From positions 1-48,080 of the forward strand of contig CAJTKW010000019.1 in the NCBI GenBank assembly GCA_910577035.1: DNA of 48,080 nucleotides, read 5' to 3'. This document shows, in pieces, positions 25,016 to 33,858 of the stretch. Below the pieces are notes generated by a model that saw only the letters and a program-made list of their open reading frames with translations, was not told where the DNA came from and did not search any database. A program made the translations under genes and the position numbers. Origin of the DNA: an uncultured Acetatifactor sp. GTDB taxonomy: Bacteria > Bacillota > Clostridia > Lachnospirales > Lachnospiraceae. Every line of letters begins with the position of its first letter. Position 1 is the first letter of the stretch.

Positions 25016-25868
25016 GGACGGCAGATTATCGCAGGTGTATTCCACTGCATGGGAGGTGGATGACTCCTGGATTATAAAAGTGTATGACGACCTGCAGCAG
25101 ATGGAGCGGAACATAAAAATTCTGACTATTCTCGGAGGCTGCAATATTCCTGTGGCAGAAATACTTTCTACCAAAACCGGTGAAAAATATGTGGCACAGG
25201 GGGGGCGGTATTTTCTTGCCACCAGGAAACTGCCGGGAAGTAATATTGTGGATTTGAGGGATGAAGCGGCTGTCCGCAGGATGGGAGCCGCTATGGCCCG
25301 TCTGCATCAGGCATTTTTACGGTGTGAGAAGGAGTTGGATTTCTGGGACAACAGCCTGCTTAAGGAGATGCAGGGGTGGATCCGGGAGAACCTGGAAAAA
25401 GATGAGTGGCAGATCTTAGGAAAGGAAGAGTACCAAAAAACGGTGGAATCTTTGGGGCGGATGTATGACGACCTGCCCAGGCAGCTGATTCACAGAGATG
25501 TTCATTTCGGCAATTTCTTATTCCATGAGGGGAATCTGTCAGGGTACATTGATTTTGATTTGAGCCAGCGAAATATCAGAATATTTGATGTCTGCTATTT
25601 CCTGGCAGGTTTATTGGCGGAAGAAACCGAAGAGCCGCTCACAAGGGAGGAATGGCTGCGAAACGTTCAGGCCGTGATTGACGGTTATGAGGGTGTCACT
25701 CCGCTTACGGAAGGGGAGAAGGCGGCAATTCCCTGTGTGATGGAGTGCATTGAAATTCTGTTTGCGGCGTATTACGTGGGGATGAAGGATATGAAATGTG
25801 CCCGGGACGCCGTTCAGATTTTACGATGGATACAGAGTTGTGAGAAGGATTTGGAGAAATACAGATAA
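24972..25868 (+). CDS. APH/choline-kinase-fold phosphotransferase
   Basis: A 298-aa protein of the aminoglycoside phosphotransferase superfamily. The catalytic loop is HRDVHFGNFLF (H174, D176, N181) and the magnesium site is IDFDLSQRN (D194). SWIIKVYDD supplies the ATP-binding lysine. It could be a homoserine-, choline- or drug-kinase relative; no substrate is evident. AGGGAGG precedes the ATG inside the serine hydrolase gene, giving a 44-base overlap and coupling to it. Confidence 0.85.
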   Translation: MEAILRQILPLWGIEDGRLSQVYSTAWEVDDSWIIKVYDDLQQMERNIKILTILGGCNIPVAEILSTKTGEKYVAQGGRYFLATRKLPGSNIVDLRDEAAVRRMGAAMARLHQAFLRCEKELDFWDNSLLKEMQGWIRENLEKDEWQILGKEEYQKTVESLGRMYDDLPRQLIHRDVHFGNFLFHEGNLSGYIDFDLSQRNIRIFDVCYFLAGLLAEETEEPLTREEWLRNVQAVIDGYEGVTPLTEGEKAAIPCVMECIEILFAAYYVGMKDMKCARDAVQILRWIQSCEKDLEKYR

Positions 25869-25971
25869 TGGCAAAGGATTGCAACTCTTTCACGAAGAGC
25901 GGCTTGGGGAAAGATGCAGTTGATTATGGAATGAGGCACATTACGGCAGGAGATATTTGGGGGATAGCATT

Positions 25972-28380
25972 ATGATGGAGGTAAGAAAGCGGAAAAGCAG
26001 AGAAATCAACAAAGTGTACCGGAAGGGGAATTCCTTATTTCTGGAGCAGGAGTCGGGAATCATCAGGCTTGTTCCACAGACAGCCGCCATAATCCGGGTT
26101 TCTTATACCGAAAGCGGTGCCTTTTCGGGACGGCAGGGAGAGGCGTTTGAGGATCTGTCCGGCAGCGTAACCTGGGAGTATGGGGAAGGGGGGCAGGATA
26201 TTTGGATACGGACCGATTCCCTGACGGTAAAAATTGACCGTATGAGTGGTTCCGCCAGGTATGAAGATAAGGACGGGAAGCTGTTATTGCGTGAGGCTCC
26301 ACAGGAGAGCAAGACAGTAGAAGCCTTTGACTCTTACCGGACTGTGGCAGGGGGAAAGGCGAAAGTAGAGGAAATTACCACTCCGGACGGAGTAAAGCGC
26401 AGGATCCGGGAGGCGGAAAGGGAATTTGACAGAAAGCTGTACCGTACGAGGCTTTCCCTGGAATTTGACAGGGAAGAAGTGCTTTACGGGCTGGGGCAGG
26501 GAGAAGAGGGAGTATGGAATCTGCGGCATACCACACAATATCTGCACCAGGCCAATTTAAAGATAGCGATTCCGATGCTTTTGTCCGGCAGGGGATACGG
26601 GATCCTGCTTACCACCCAGGGACCTGCGGTTTTTGAGGATACACAGTATGGGTCCTGCTTGTACACGGAGGCGGATGAGTATCTGGATTATTTTTTCCTG
26701 GCAGGAAACATGAAAGAGGTGGTCAGGGGATACCGCAGGCTGACGGGACAGGCTGTCATGCTGCCGAAATGGGTTTTCGGTTACCTGCAGTCCCGGGAAC
26801 GGTATGAAACTGCGGATGAGATGATACATATTGCGGAAAAGTTCCGGGCGGCAGCTTTCCCTGTGGATGGGATCGTGTTGGACTGGATGTCCTGGAAGGG
26901 GAATCTGTGGGGGCAGAAAACCTTTGACGAAGAACGTTTCCCGGATCCTGGGGAAATGATGCGTACCTTGCATGGAATGAATGTACATTTCATGCTGTCC
27001 ATCTGGCCTCATATGGATGAGAAAAGCGATAACTACAGGGAGCTAGCGGAAGCAGGTTTCCTGCTCCCTAACAGTAATATTTTTAACGCATTCTCCAGGG
27101 AAGGCCGTGAAATGTACTGGCAGCAGGCGGAGAGAGGTTTATTCCGGCATGGCGTTGACGCCTGGTGGACAGACTCCAGCGAGCCGGTGACGCCGGAATG
27201 GGAGAGGATGAGGAAGCCGCCCGCAGGAGAAATGTACCGGAACTTTGTGGAAGAAGCAGGAAAAGTGATGCCCTTGGAAAAAACCAACGTATTTGGGCTA
27301 TACCATTCTAAAGGAATTTACGAGGGTCAAAGGGGCGTGACCCAGGAGAAGCGCGTGGTAAACCTGACTCGCAGCGGATATGCAGGCAGTCAGAAATACG
27401 GGGCGATATTGTGGTCGGGAGATATTTCCGCCAGCTGGGAGACCCTGAAAAGGCAGGTTGTGGCAGGGCTGCAGTTCTGTGCCAGCGGGCTGCCCTACTG
27501 GACTCTGGATATTGGGGCGTTTTTTATAAAAAGAGGGGAGCAGTGGTATTGGAACGGTGACTATGACGAAGGGCTTGACGACCTGGGTTATCGGGAGCTG
27601 TATGTAAGATGGTTTCAATACGGCGCATTCCTGCCCATATTCAGGAGCCACGGTACGGACTGTCCGCGGGAGCCATGGCAGTTCGGCAAGCCGGGAGAGC
27701 CTTTTTACGATGCTCTGTACAATGCGGCGCAGCTCCGATACCGGCTGCTTCCATATATTTATTCCCTGGCAGGGGCAGTGTGGAGGAAGGACGGTCTGAT
27801 CATGAGGCCGCTTGCTTATGACTTCCCGGAAGATGCAAAAGCAGCAGAGATTTCCGGGCAATATATGTTTGGCCCCGCCCTGATGGTTTGTCCGGTGACG
27901 GAGCCGATCCTTTATCGGCAAAACAGTGTCCCGGTTGACGTTCCCCTAAAGGGGTGGAAGGTATATCTTCCGGCGGGGACAGACTGGTATGATTTCCATA
28001 CCAACCGGAAGTATACGGGAGGGCAGGAAATTACCGTGGAATTGAGCCTTGAGAGGATACCGGTTTTTGTAAGGGCGGGTGCGGTCATACCCACAATGGA
28101 GCCGGGGGAAAGCACTGCCTCCATGGAAGGAAGGGACATCTGCCTGTGGGTGTATACGGGAGCGGACGGCAGCTTCGAGCTGTATGAGGATTCCGGGGAC
28201 GGGTACGGCTATGAGCAGGGAGAGTACTGCGTGACAACTGTTTCGTACTATGACCGGGAGCAAAAGACCCGGCGGCATACGGAGGGAGACACCCGGTATC
28301 GCCGGGGAGAAATCAGTGTCCGGTATTTTTCCACAGCAACCGTCAGTTCCTTTCATAATGATGAAGGAAGTCCCTATTGA
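25972..28380 (+). CDS. GH31 family alpha-glycosidase (alpha-xylosidase/alpha-glucosidase)
   Basis: An approximately 802-aa intracellular enzyme. An N-terminal galactose-mutarotase-like domain is followed by the barrel with IVLDWMSWKG, the nucleophile aspartate in DAWWTDSSEP (about residue 401) and the acid/base aspartate in ILWSGDISASWE (about residue 484), then GLPYWTLDIGAFF. C-terminal beta domains end the protein. The WWTDSSEP and WSGDI signatures are common in alpha-xylosidase-like GH31 members, but the substrate is inferred. The start is uncertain: ATG at 25972 follows GGGGGAT, and TTG at 25957 follows AGGAG. Confidence 0.92.
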   Translation: MMEVRKRKSREINKVYRKGNSLFLEQESGIIRLVPQTAAIIRVSYTESGAFSGRQGEAFEDLSGSVTWEYGEGGQDIWIRTDSLTVKIDRMSGSARYEDKDGKLLLREAPQESKTVEAFDSYRTVAGGKAKVEEITTPDGVKRRIREAEREFDRKLYRTRLSLEFDREEVLYGLGQGEEGVWNLRHTTQYLHQANLKIAIPMLLSGRGYGILLTTQGPAVFEDTQYGSCLYTEADEYLDYFFLAGNMKEVVRGYRRLTGQAVMLPKWVFGYLQSRERYETADEMIHIAEKFRAAAFPVDGIVLDWMSWKGNLWGQKTFDEERFPDPGEMMRTLHGMNVHFMLSIWPHMDEKSDNYRELAEAGFLLPNSNIFNAFSREGREMYWQQAERGLFRHGVDAWWTDSSEPVTPEWERMRKPPAGEMYRNFVEEAGKVMPLEKTNVFGLYHSKGIYEGQRGVTQEKRVVNLTRSGYAGSQKYGAILWSGDISASWETLKRQVVAGLQFCASGLPYWTLDIGAFFIKRGEQWYWNGDYDEGLDDLGYRELYVRWFQYGAFLPIFRSHGTDCPREPWQFGKPGEPFYDALYNAAQLRYRLLPYIYSLAGAVWRKDGLIMRPLAYDFPEDAKAAEISGQYMFGPALMVCPVTEPILYRQNSVPVDVPLKGWKVYLPAGTDWYDFHTNRKYTGGQEITVELSLERIPVFVRAGAVIPTMEPGESTASMEGRDICLWVYTGADGSFELYEDSGDGYGYEQGEYCVTTVSYYDREQKTRRHTEGDTRYRRGEISVRYFSTATVSSFHNDEGSPY

Positions 28381-28401
28381 AATTTACAGGGAGGTGATCG
28401 T

Positions 28402-28467
28402 ATTTTTGATTTTAAGCTTGCAACGGCAGATGATTTAGAGCAGCTGGTGAAAAACTATAACAATGCA
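28402..28467 (+). pseudogene. 5' fragment of a GNAT-like gene
   Basis: After a strong GGAGG (28390-28394) an ATT codon opens a frame FDFKLATADDLEQLVKNYNN, which reads like the first 20 residues of a GNAT acetyltransferase. Past about 28467 the frame runs into antisense nagB and stops at 28557. The fragment overlaps the end of nagB on the opposite strand. Confidence 0.5.
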
Positions 28468-29197
28468 ATGGCAGTACCTGTGCCAGGGCTTCTTCGTCAG
28501 CTACCAGCGTCACGTCCGGATGCAGCTGGAGAATGGAAGCCGGAACCTGCGGCGTGACCGGTCCCCAGAAGGCTCTGGCCACAATATCCGCCTTGCCGGA
28601 GCCGCTGACAATAATCAGGATTCTGCGGGCCTGCATGATGGTCTTGATGCCCATGGTATAGGCCCGTGTTGGCACCTGCTCAATCCGTTCAAAGAAGCGC
28701 GCATTGGCACGAATCGTACTCTCGGTCAGATCCACCGGATGGGTTTCCTTTTCAAAGACGGGACCCGGTTCATTAAAACCGATGTGGCCGTTGTTTCCAA
28801 GTCCTAACAGCTGTATATCAATACCGCCCAGTTTTCGAATAATGTCTTCGTGGGCCTGACAGGCAAGAGCACTGTCAGCCTCCATGCCATCCGGCACAAA
28901 TGTATGATCCTCCGGAATGTTGATATGGCGAAAAAGGTTTTGGCGCATGAAGTAATGGTAGCTCTGCTCGTTTTCCTCCGGCAGTCCGCAATATTCGTCA
29001 AGATTAACCGTAGTGACACGCGAGAAGTCCAGGTCACCCCTGTTAAATCCCTCGACCAGCTGCTCGTATGTGCCAAGGGGCGTAGAGCCGGTGGCAAGCC
29101 CAAGGACACAGTCCGGTTTTAAAATAACCTGCGCAGAGATGATGCTTGCGGCCTTGCGGCTCATATCTTCGTAATCTTTTGTTCTGATGATATTCAT
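28412..29197 (-). CDS. nagB: Glucosamine-6-phosphate deaminase with replaced C-terminal tail
   Basis: A 261-aa NagB that converts glucosamine-6-P to fructose-6-P and ammonia. LATGSTPLGTYEQL, VNLDEYCGL (D67) and GLGNNGHIGFNEPG (132-145) are the active-site motifs. Similarity to the family ends near residue 240 (VTLVADEEALAQV). The last 20 residues, from LPLHCYSF, come from reading antisense through a GNAT-like fragment, where a chance TAA ends the ORF. The core should still be active. AGGAGG precedes the ATG. The 220 bases upstream contain the leader of the divergent small-protein gene and no other ORF. Confidence 0.93.
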   Translation of the reverse strand: MNIIRTKDYEDMSRKAASIISAQVILKPDCVLGLATGSTPLGTYEQLVEGFNRGDLDFSRVTTVNLDEYCGLPEENEQSYHYFMRQNLFRHINIPEDHTFVPDGMEADSALACQAHEDIIRKLGGIDIQLLGLGNNGHIGFNEPGPVFEKETHPVDLTESTIRANARFFERIEQVPTRAYTMGIKTIMQARRILIIVSGSGKADIVARAFWGPVTPQVPASILQLHPDVTLVADEEALAQVLPLHCYSFSPAALNHLPLQA

Positions 29198-29417
29198 AAG
29201 TACCTCCTCATATTTTTCCCATCATTTCGGCCGGCATGGGATAATCGGCCCTTTGCTGTCTTTGATCTTACCATAATCCGGCGCCTTTTCAAGCGGTTTG
29301 GGCGAGGATGACAAAATCGGATAAGAAAGCACAACTATGACAATTCCGCACCCTGGCAGGGTCAGATATACTAAATTACAAAAGGAGCGTATGATTTTAA
29401 AAACGAGGAGGATAAAA

Positions 29418-29753
29418 ATGACAAACTATGAGAAACCGGAAGTTATCAGGATAGCAGAGCTGAGTGAGGGCGTTTATATGGCAAGCGGCAGTGTGGTGGA
29501 GGGTGGCACGCAGATTGACGAACAGACGCCGGTCTGCCGGAGCAGGTATTTGATGGGAGTTTGGCACAGACCGAACAGAGGATTTACGGAACAGGGGCCT
29601 GCTTTAGAAAAATACGGCTGTGAGGGCTGTTCTGCAGATGACGGAGATGGATGCAAAATAGCAAAGGGAAAGGCTGAGGATTTGAATGGAAATGGGGACT
29701 TCAGACCAACCTGGGAGCGGAACGGGCATGAGCCAGGCGACATGGTATGGTAA
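29418..29753 (+). CDS. Small cysteine-containing protein with a YEKP-type N-terminus, unknown function
   Basis: A 111-aa protein. MTNYEKPEVIRIAELSEG then VYMASGS resembles the N-terminal signature of small clostridial proteins and some modified-peptide precursors, in which Y-x-K-P precedes a short acidic helix and a glycine-ended motif. The rest is hydrophilic with four cysteines (one in PVCRSR, three in GCEGCSADDGDGCK) and a Trp-rich end. No radical SAM enzyme, protease or exporter lies near, so a peptide-product role is unsupported here. GAGGAGG precedes ATG 29418; an upstream ATG at 29391 has AAAGGAG but poor spacing. It lies 47 bases before the GH94 gene and probably shares its transcript. 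Confidence 0.65.
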   Translation: MTNYEKPEVIRIAELSEGVYMASGSVVEGGTQIDEQTPVCRSRYLMGVWHRPNRGFTEQGPALEKYGCEGCSADDGDGCKIAKGKAEDLNGNGDFRPTWERNGHEPGDMVW

Positions 29754-29800
29754 CAGTTATCGGAAAACAACCGGATCAGTTTGAAAGAATGGAGGAGATT

Positions 29801-32191
29801 ATGCAGTACGGACATTTTGACAATGCACACAGGGAATATGTGATCGAGAAGGTGGACCTGCCCACATCCTGGACCAATTACCTTGGGGTGGAGGATATGG
29901 CAGCCGTAATCAACCATACAGCAGGGGGGTATGCCTTTTACAGGAGTCCCGAGTATCACAGGATCAGCCGTTTCCGCGGCAACAGTATTCCCATGGATCG
30001 CCCTGGCTACTATATTTATATCAGGGATAATGAGGACGGGGATTATTACAGTATCTCCTGGCAGCCGGTGGCAAAACCTTTTACGGAGGCGGCTTACCGC
30101 TGCCGGCACGGTATGTCCTATACGGTTTACGAGTGCCGCTGCAGAGGGCTGGAGGCGTCGCAGACCATGTTTATCCCCCGGGGAGAAAATGTGCTGCTGT
30201 GGGATGTGCGGATCAAAAACACGGAAAACCGGGCGCGGGACATCAGCCTGTTTTCTTATCTGGAGTTCTCGTTTCACTCCATTCACATTGACAATCAGAA
30301 TTTCCAGATGAGCCTATACTGTGCGGGAAGCTCATACGAGGATGGCATTATAGAGGAAGATCTGTTTTATGAACCGGACGGCTATCAATATTTTACGGCC
30401 AGCTTCGAGCCGGACGGTTTTGACTGTATGCGGGATGCTTTTCTGGGGCTCTATCATACGGAAAGTAATCCGGCGGCGGTGATCCGGGGGAACTGCCGCG
30501 GTTCATTTGAAAAGGGCGGAAACCACTGTGGCAGCCTGCAAAAAAATCTGACCCTGAAGCCGGGGGAAGAGGTGCGCGTCGTCTATATGCTGGGCGAGGG
30601 CAACCGCGCAGCGGGGCAGAGAATACGGGCGAAGTACAGTGACTTGGAGCAGGTGGATCTTGCTTTTGCCGATCTTCACCGCTACTGGGAGGATAAATGC
30701 GCAAAGCTTCAGATCAAGACTCCCCATGAGGGCATGAATACACTGATTAATACCTGGACTTTGTATCAGTCGGAGATCAATGTCATGTTTTCCCGGTTTG
30801 CATCCTTTATTGAGGTAGGCGGGCGCACGGGCTTAGGATACCGGGATACGGCCCAGGACGCAATGACAATTCCTCATTCCAACCCGGATAAATGCAGGCA
30901 GCGGATCCGGGAGCTGATGAACGGACTTGTCTCTCAGGGGTATGGGCTGCATCTGTTTGACCCGGCATGGTTTGTAAAGAGTAAAAAGGATGACAGCGGT
31001 TTCAAGTCTCCCACGGTGATTCCGGTATCCGAGAAGGACCGCATACACGGGCCGGAGGACGCCTGCGCGGACGACGCGTTGTGGCTGGTGGCCTCCGTGG
31101 TGGAATACATAAAGGAGACGGGAGAACTGGACTTTGCGGAGGAAGTACTTCCGTACGCCGACGGGAAACAGGGAACAGTGTACGAGCATTTAAAGGCAAT
31201 TCTGGACTTTTCCGCCGAGCAGGTGGGGACGGACGGTGTGTGCAAAGGGCTGCGCGCGGACTGGAATGACTGCCTGAACCTGGGCGGGGGAGAGAGCGCG
31301 ATGGTATCCTTCCTGCATTATTGGGCGCTGTCTCATTTCCTGACCCTGGCAAAGCGGCTGGGGCATACAGAAGACGTGGAGCGCTACACCAGGATGGCGG
31401 AGGGGGTCAGAAAAGTGTGCGATGATGTGCTGTGGGACGAAGAGTGGTATATCCGAGGAATTACGAAAAATGGCAGGAAGATTGGAACTATGCAGGACGA
31501 AGAAGGGAAAGTACACCTGGAATCCAATGTCTGGGCGGTGCTTTCCGGCGCGGCACAGGGGGAAAAGGCCGTGAAGGCCATGGATGCCATTGACCGTTAT
31601 CTGTATACGCCTTACGGACTGCTGCTGAATACGCCCGCGTATACAAAGCCGGATCCGGATATTGGCTTTATTACAAAGGTCTATCCGGGTCTGAAAGAGA
31701 ATTCCGCGATCTTCTCCCATCCCAATCCCTGGGCCTGGGCGGCGGAGTGTAAGCTGGGCCGTGGAAAAATGGCCATGAAATATTATGACGCCCTGTGCCC
31801 GTATCACCAGAATGACAAAATCGAGATCCGCGAGGCGGAGCCTTATTCCTACTGTCAGTTTGTTGTGGGCAAGGAGCACACGGCGTTTGGCAGGGCACGC
31901 CATCCGTTTATGACGGGTTCCGGCGGCTGGGCCTATTTCTCGGCCACCCGGTATATGCTGGGAATCCGGCCGGATTACGACGAGCTGGTGATTGATCCCT
32001 GCATTCCGGCAGACTGGAAGGAATTCGATGTGTCAAGGGAGTGGCGGGGCAGCCGTTATGATATTCATGTGGACAATAGGCTGGGCGTGGAATACGGCGT
32101 AAGGGAAATCTATCTGGACGGAGAGCAGGTGGAGAAAATACCTTCTTACGCGGATCAAAGCAGGCATCAGGTTACGGTGATGATGGGATGA
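29801..32191 (+). CDS. chbP: GH94 glycoside phosphorylase, N,N'-diacetylchitobiose phosphorylase type
   Basis: A 796-aa cytoplasmic phosphorylase. It starts MQYGHFDNAHREYVI and contains TNYLG, ISWQPV, a TGLGYRDTAQD motif (343-353) and the catalytic acid D490 in RADWNDCLNLGGGES. This fits Asp492 of the Vibrio proteolyticus chitobiose phosphorylase, about 801 residues; cellobiose phosphorylases have a different sequence after DWND. The reaction would be GlcNAc-beta-1,4-GlcNAc plus phosphate giving GlcNAc-1-P and GlcNAc. ATG 29801 follows GGAGGAG; an in-frame ATG at 29747 overlaps the preceding gene's stop. Neighbours nagB, a hexose-phosphate mutase and a sugar importer support the assignment. 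Confidence 0.88.
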   Translation: MQYGHFDNAHREYVIEKVDLPTSWTNYLGVEDMAAVINHTAGGYAFYRSPEYHRISRFRGNSIPMDRPGYYIYIRDNEDGDYYSISWQPVAKPFTEAAYRCRHGMSYTVYECRCRGLEASQTMFIPRGENVLLWDVRIKNTENRARDISLFSYLEFSFHSIHIDNQNFQMSLYCAGSSYEDGIIEEDLFYEPDGYQYFTASFEPDGFDCMRDAFLGLYHTESNPAAVIRGNCRGSFEKGGNHCGSLQKNLTLKPGEEVRVVYMLGEGNRAAGQRIRAKYSDLEQVDLAFADLHRYWEDKCAKLQIKTPHEGMNTLINTWTLYQSEINVMFSRFASFIEVGGRTGLGYRDTAQDAMTIPHSNPDKCRQRIRELMNGLVSQGYGLHLFDPAWFVKSKKDDSGFKSPTVIPVSEKDRIHGPEDACADDALWLVASVVEYIKETGELDFAEEVLPYADGKQGTVYEHLKAILDFSAEQVGTDGVCKGLRADWNDCLNLGGGESAMVSFLHYWALSHFLTLAKRLGHTEDVERYTRMAEGVRKVCDDVLWDEEWYIRGITKNGRKIGTMQDEEGKVHLESNVWAVLSGAAQGEKAVKAMDAIDRYLYTPYGLLLNTPAYTKPDPDIGFITKVYPGLKENSAIFSHPNPWAWAAECKLGRGKMAMKYYDALCPYHQNDKIEIREAEPYSYCQFVVGKEHTAFGRARHPFMTGSGGWAYFSATRYMLGIRPDYDELVIDPCIPADWKEFDVSREWRGSRYDIHVDNRLGVEYGVREIYLDGEQVEKIPSYADQSRHQVTVMMG

Positions 32192-32199
32192 CGGGAAAC

Positions 32200-32365
32200 G
32201 CAGGCAGCGGCAGGGGAACCGAAGGGCAGGAACTGCAGCGGAGAAATGGATGAGCAGGAACTGCAGCGGAGAAATGGAAGGGCAGGAACTGCAGCGGAGA
32301 AATGGAAGGGCAGGAACTGCGGCGGAGAGACCGATGGGCAGGAATTTCGGCAGGGAAACCGATGG
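32200..32365 (+). repeat. Minisatellite: about six copies of a 28-nt unit
   Basis: Full units start with GCAGGAACTGCAGCGGAGAA or variants at 32226, 32254, 32282, 32310 and 32338. A degenerate partial copy precedes them. Copies 2 and 3 are identical and the outer ones diverge. The unit length is not a multiple of three, and the array lies wholly in the 219-base gap between the GH94 and mutase genes. Confidence 0.9.
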
Positions 32366-32410
32366 GGAAAATAAATGCAGAAAAGGGGCACAGAGGGAAG
32401 GGAGAACAGC

Positions 32411-33820
32411 ATGGTGAAATTTGGAACCGGCGGCTGGAGAGCCGTCATCGGAGATGAATTTACAAAAGAAAATATACAGCGCCTGGCAAAGGCTTTGTGT
32501 AACAAAATGAAAGATGAGGGGGCGGCCGGGAAGGGAATCGTGATGGGATATGACAGGCGTTTCCTTTCCAAGGAAGCCATGCAGTGGGCCGGAATGGTAT
32601 TTGCGGCGGAAGGTGTTACCGCGTATCTGATTAACAAGTCGTCGCCCACGCCCCTGGTCATGTTCCATGTGATGCGGCACCAGTTTCCTTATGGCATGAT
32701 GGTTACGGCCAGCCATAATCCGGCGATTTATAACGGTATCAAGGTGTTTACGGCCGGGGGGCGGGATGCGGATGAGGTCCAGACCCGGGAGATAGAACAG
32801 TATTTGCAGGAGATCAAAGAGCCGGTGGCGGAGATGGAGTATGAGAAGGCCAGGGAGCAGGGGCTGATTCAGGAGATTTATCCGCTGAACGAATATTTGG
32901 ACAGCATTATGGACACGGTGGATATGGAGGCAATCCGGGAGAGAAATCTGCGTGTGGCGCTGGATCCCATGTACGGCGTCAGCGAGACTTCCCTGCGGGT
33001 AATCCTGCAGACTGCCAGGTGCGAGGTGGTGACGATCCATGACCGCCATGATACATTGTTCGGAGGGCATCTCCCTTCCCCGTCCGCGGCGACCCTGCGC
33101 TCTTTGCAGAACTGTGTGATGGACGGACATTATGACATCGGTATCGCCACGGACGGTGACGCAGACCGAATCGGGATCATCGACGATACCGGGCGTTTTC
33201 TGCATCCCAATGAGATCCTGGTGCTGCTGTATTATTATCTGGAGAAGTACAAGGGCTGGAGAGGGCCGGCTGTGCGCAATATCTGTACCACCCATGTGCT
33301 GGACAGAGTAGCGGAGAGCTTTGGAGAGAGCTGCTATGAGGTTCCGGTAGGATTTAAACATATCTCCGCGAAGATGAATGAGACGGATGCCGTAATTGGC
33401 GGGGAGTCCTCAGGAGGCCTGACGGTGCGGGGGCATATCCGGGGTAAGGACGGTATTTATGCGGCTATGCTGCTGGTGGAGATGATTGCGGTCACGGAAA
33501 AGAAGCTTTCGGACATCATCCGTGACCTGGAGGCGGAGTACGGTTCGATCTACATGGAAGAGAGGGATTATCATTTCAATCAGGAGAAAAAAGAGCGGAT
33601 TCGCAGGATTCTCCTGGAGGATAAAAAGCTTCCCGGGCTTCCCTATGAGATCGACCATGTCTCTTACCTGGATGGCAGCAAGGTATATTTTAAGGACGGC
33701 GGATGGGTGATTGCGCGCTTTTCCGGAACGGAGCCGCTTCTGCGCATTTTTTGTGAGAGGAGCCGCCCGGAGGAGGCGAAAAATATCTGTGAGCATTATG
33801 AGGCATTCCTGGATTTGTAA
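32411..33820 (+). CDS. Phosphohexomutase (phosphoglucomutase/phosphoacetylglucosamine mutase family)
   Basis: A 469-aa alpha-D-phosphohexomutase with all four signatures: the phosphoserine loop TASHNP (S101), metal loop DGDADR (248-253), sugar loop GGESSGG and phosphate loop RFSGTEP. It starts MVKFGTGGWRAVIGDEF after a GGGAG site; a longer ORF start falls at the end of the repeat array. Directly after chbP it most likely turns GlcNAc-1-P or glucose-1-P into the 6-phosphate. In Vibrio a related mutase gene adjoins the chitobiose phosphorylase gene. Confidence 0.93.
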   Translation: MVKFGTGGWRAVIGDEFTKENIQRLAKALCNKMKDEGAAGKGIVMGYDRRFLSKEAMQWAGMVFAAEGVTAYLINKSSPTPLVMFHVMRHQFPYGMMVTASHNPAIYNGIKVFTAGGRDADEVQTREIEQYLQEIKEPVAEMEYEKAREQGLIQEIYPLNEYLDSIMDTVDMEAIRERNLRVALDPMYGVSETSLRVILQTARCEVVTIHDRHDTLFGGHLPSPSAATLRSLQNCVMDGHYDIGIATDGDADRIGIIDDTGRFLHPNEILVLLYYYLEKYKGWRGPAVRNICTTHVLDRVAESFGESCYEVPVGFKHISAKMNETDAVIGGESSGGLTVRGHIRGKDGIYAAMLLVEMIAVTEKKLSDIIRDLEAEYGSIYMEERDYHFNQEKKERIRRILLEDKKLPGLPYEIDHVSYLDGSKVYFKDGGWVIARFSGTEPLLRIFCERSRPEEAKNICEHYEAFLDL

Positions 33821-33858
33821 AGCTATGAAAAAGCTGCCGGATATGGTACACTTTGCTT

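Noticed and set aside
32033..33361. 442-codon ORF antisense to the mutase gene
   Set aside because: It is the mirror of the GC-rich mutase codons and the 28-nt repeat; the plus-strand gene has all catalytic motifs.
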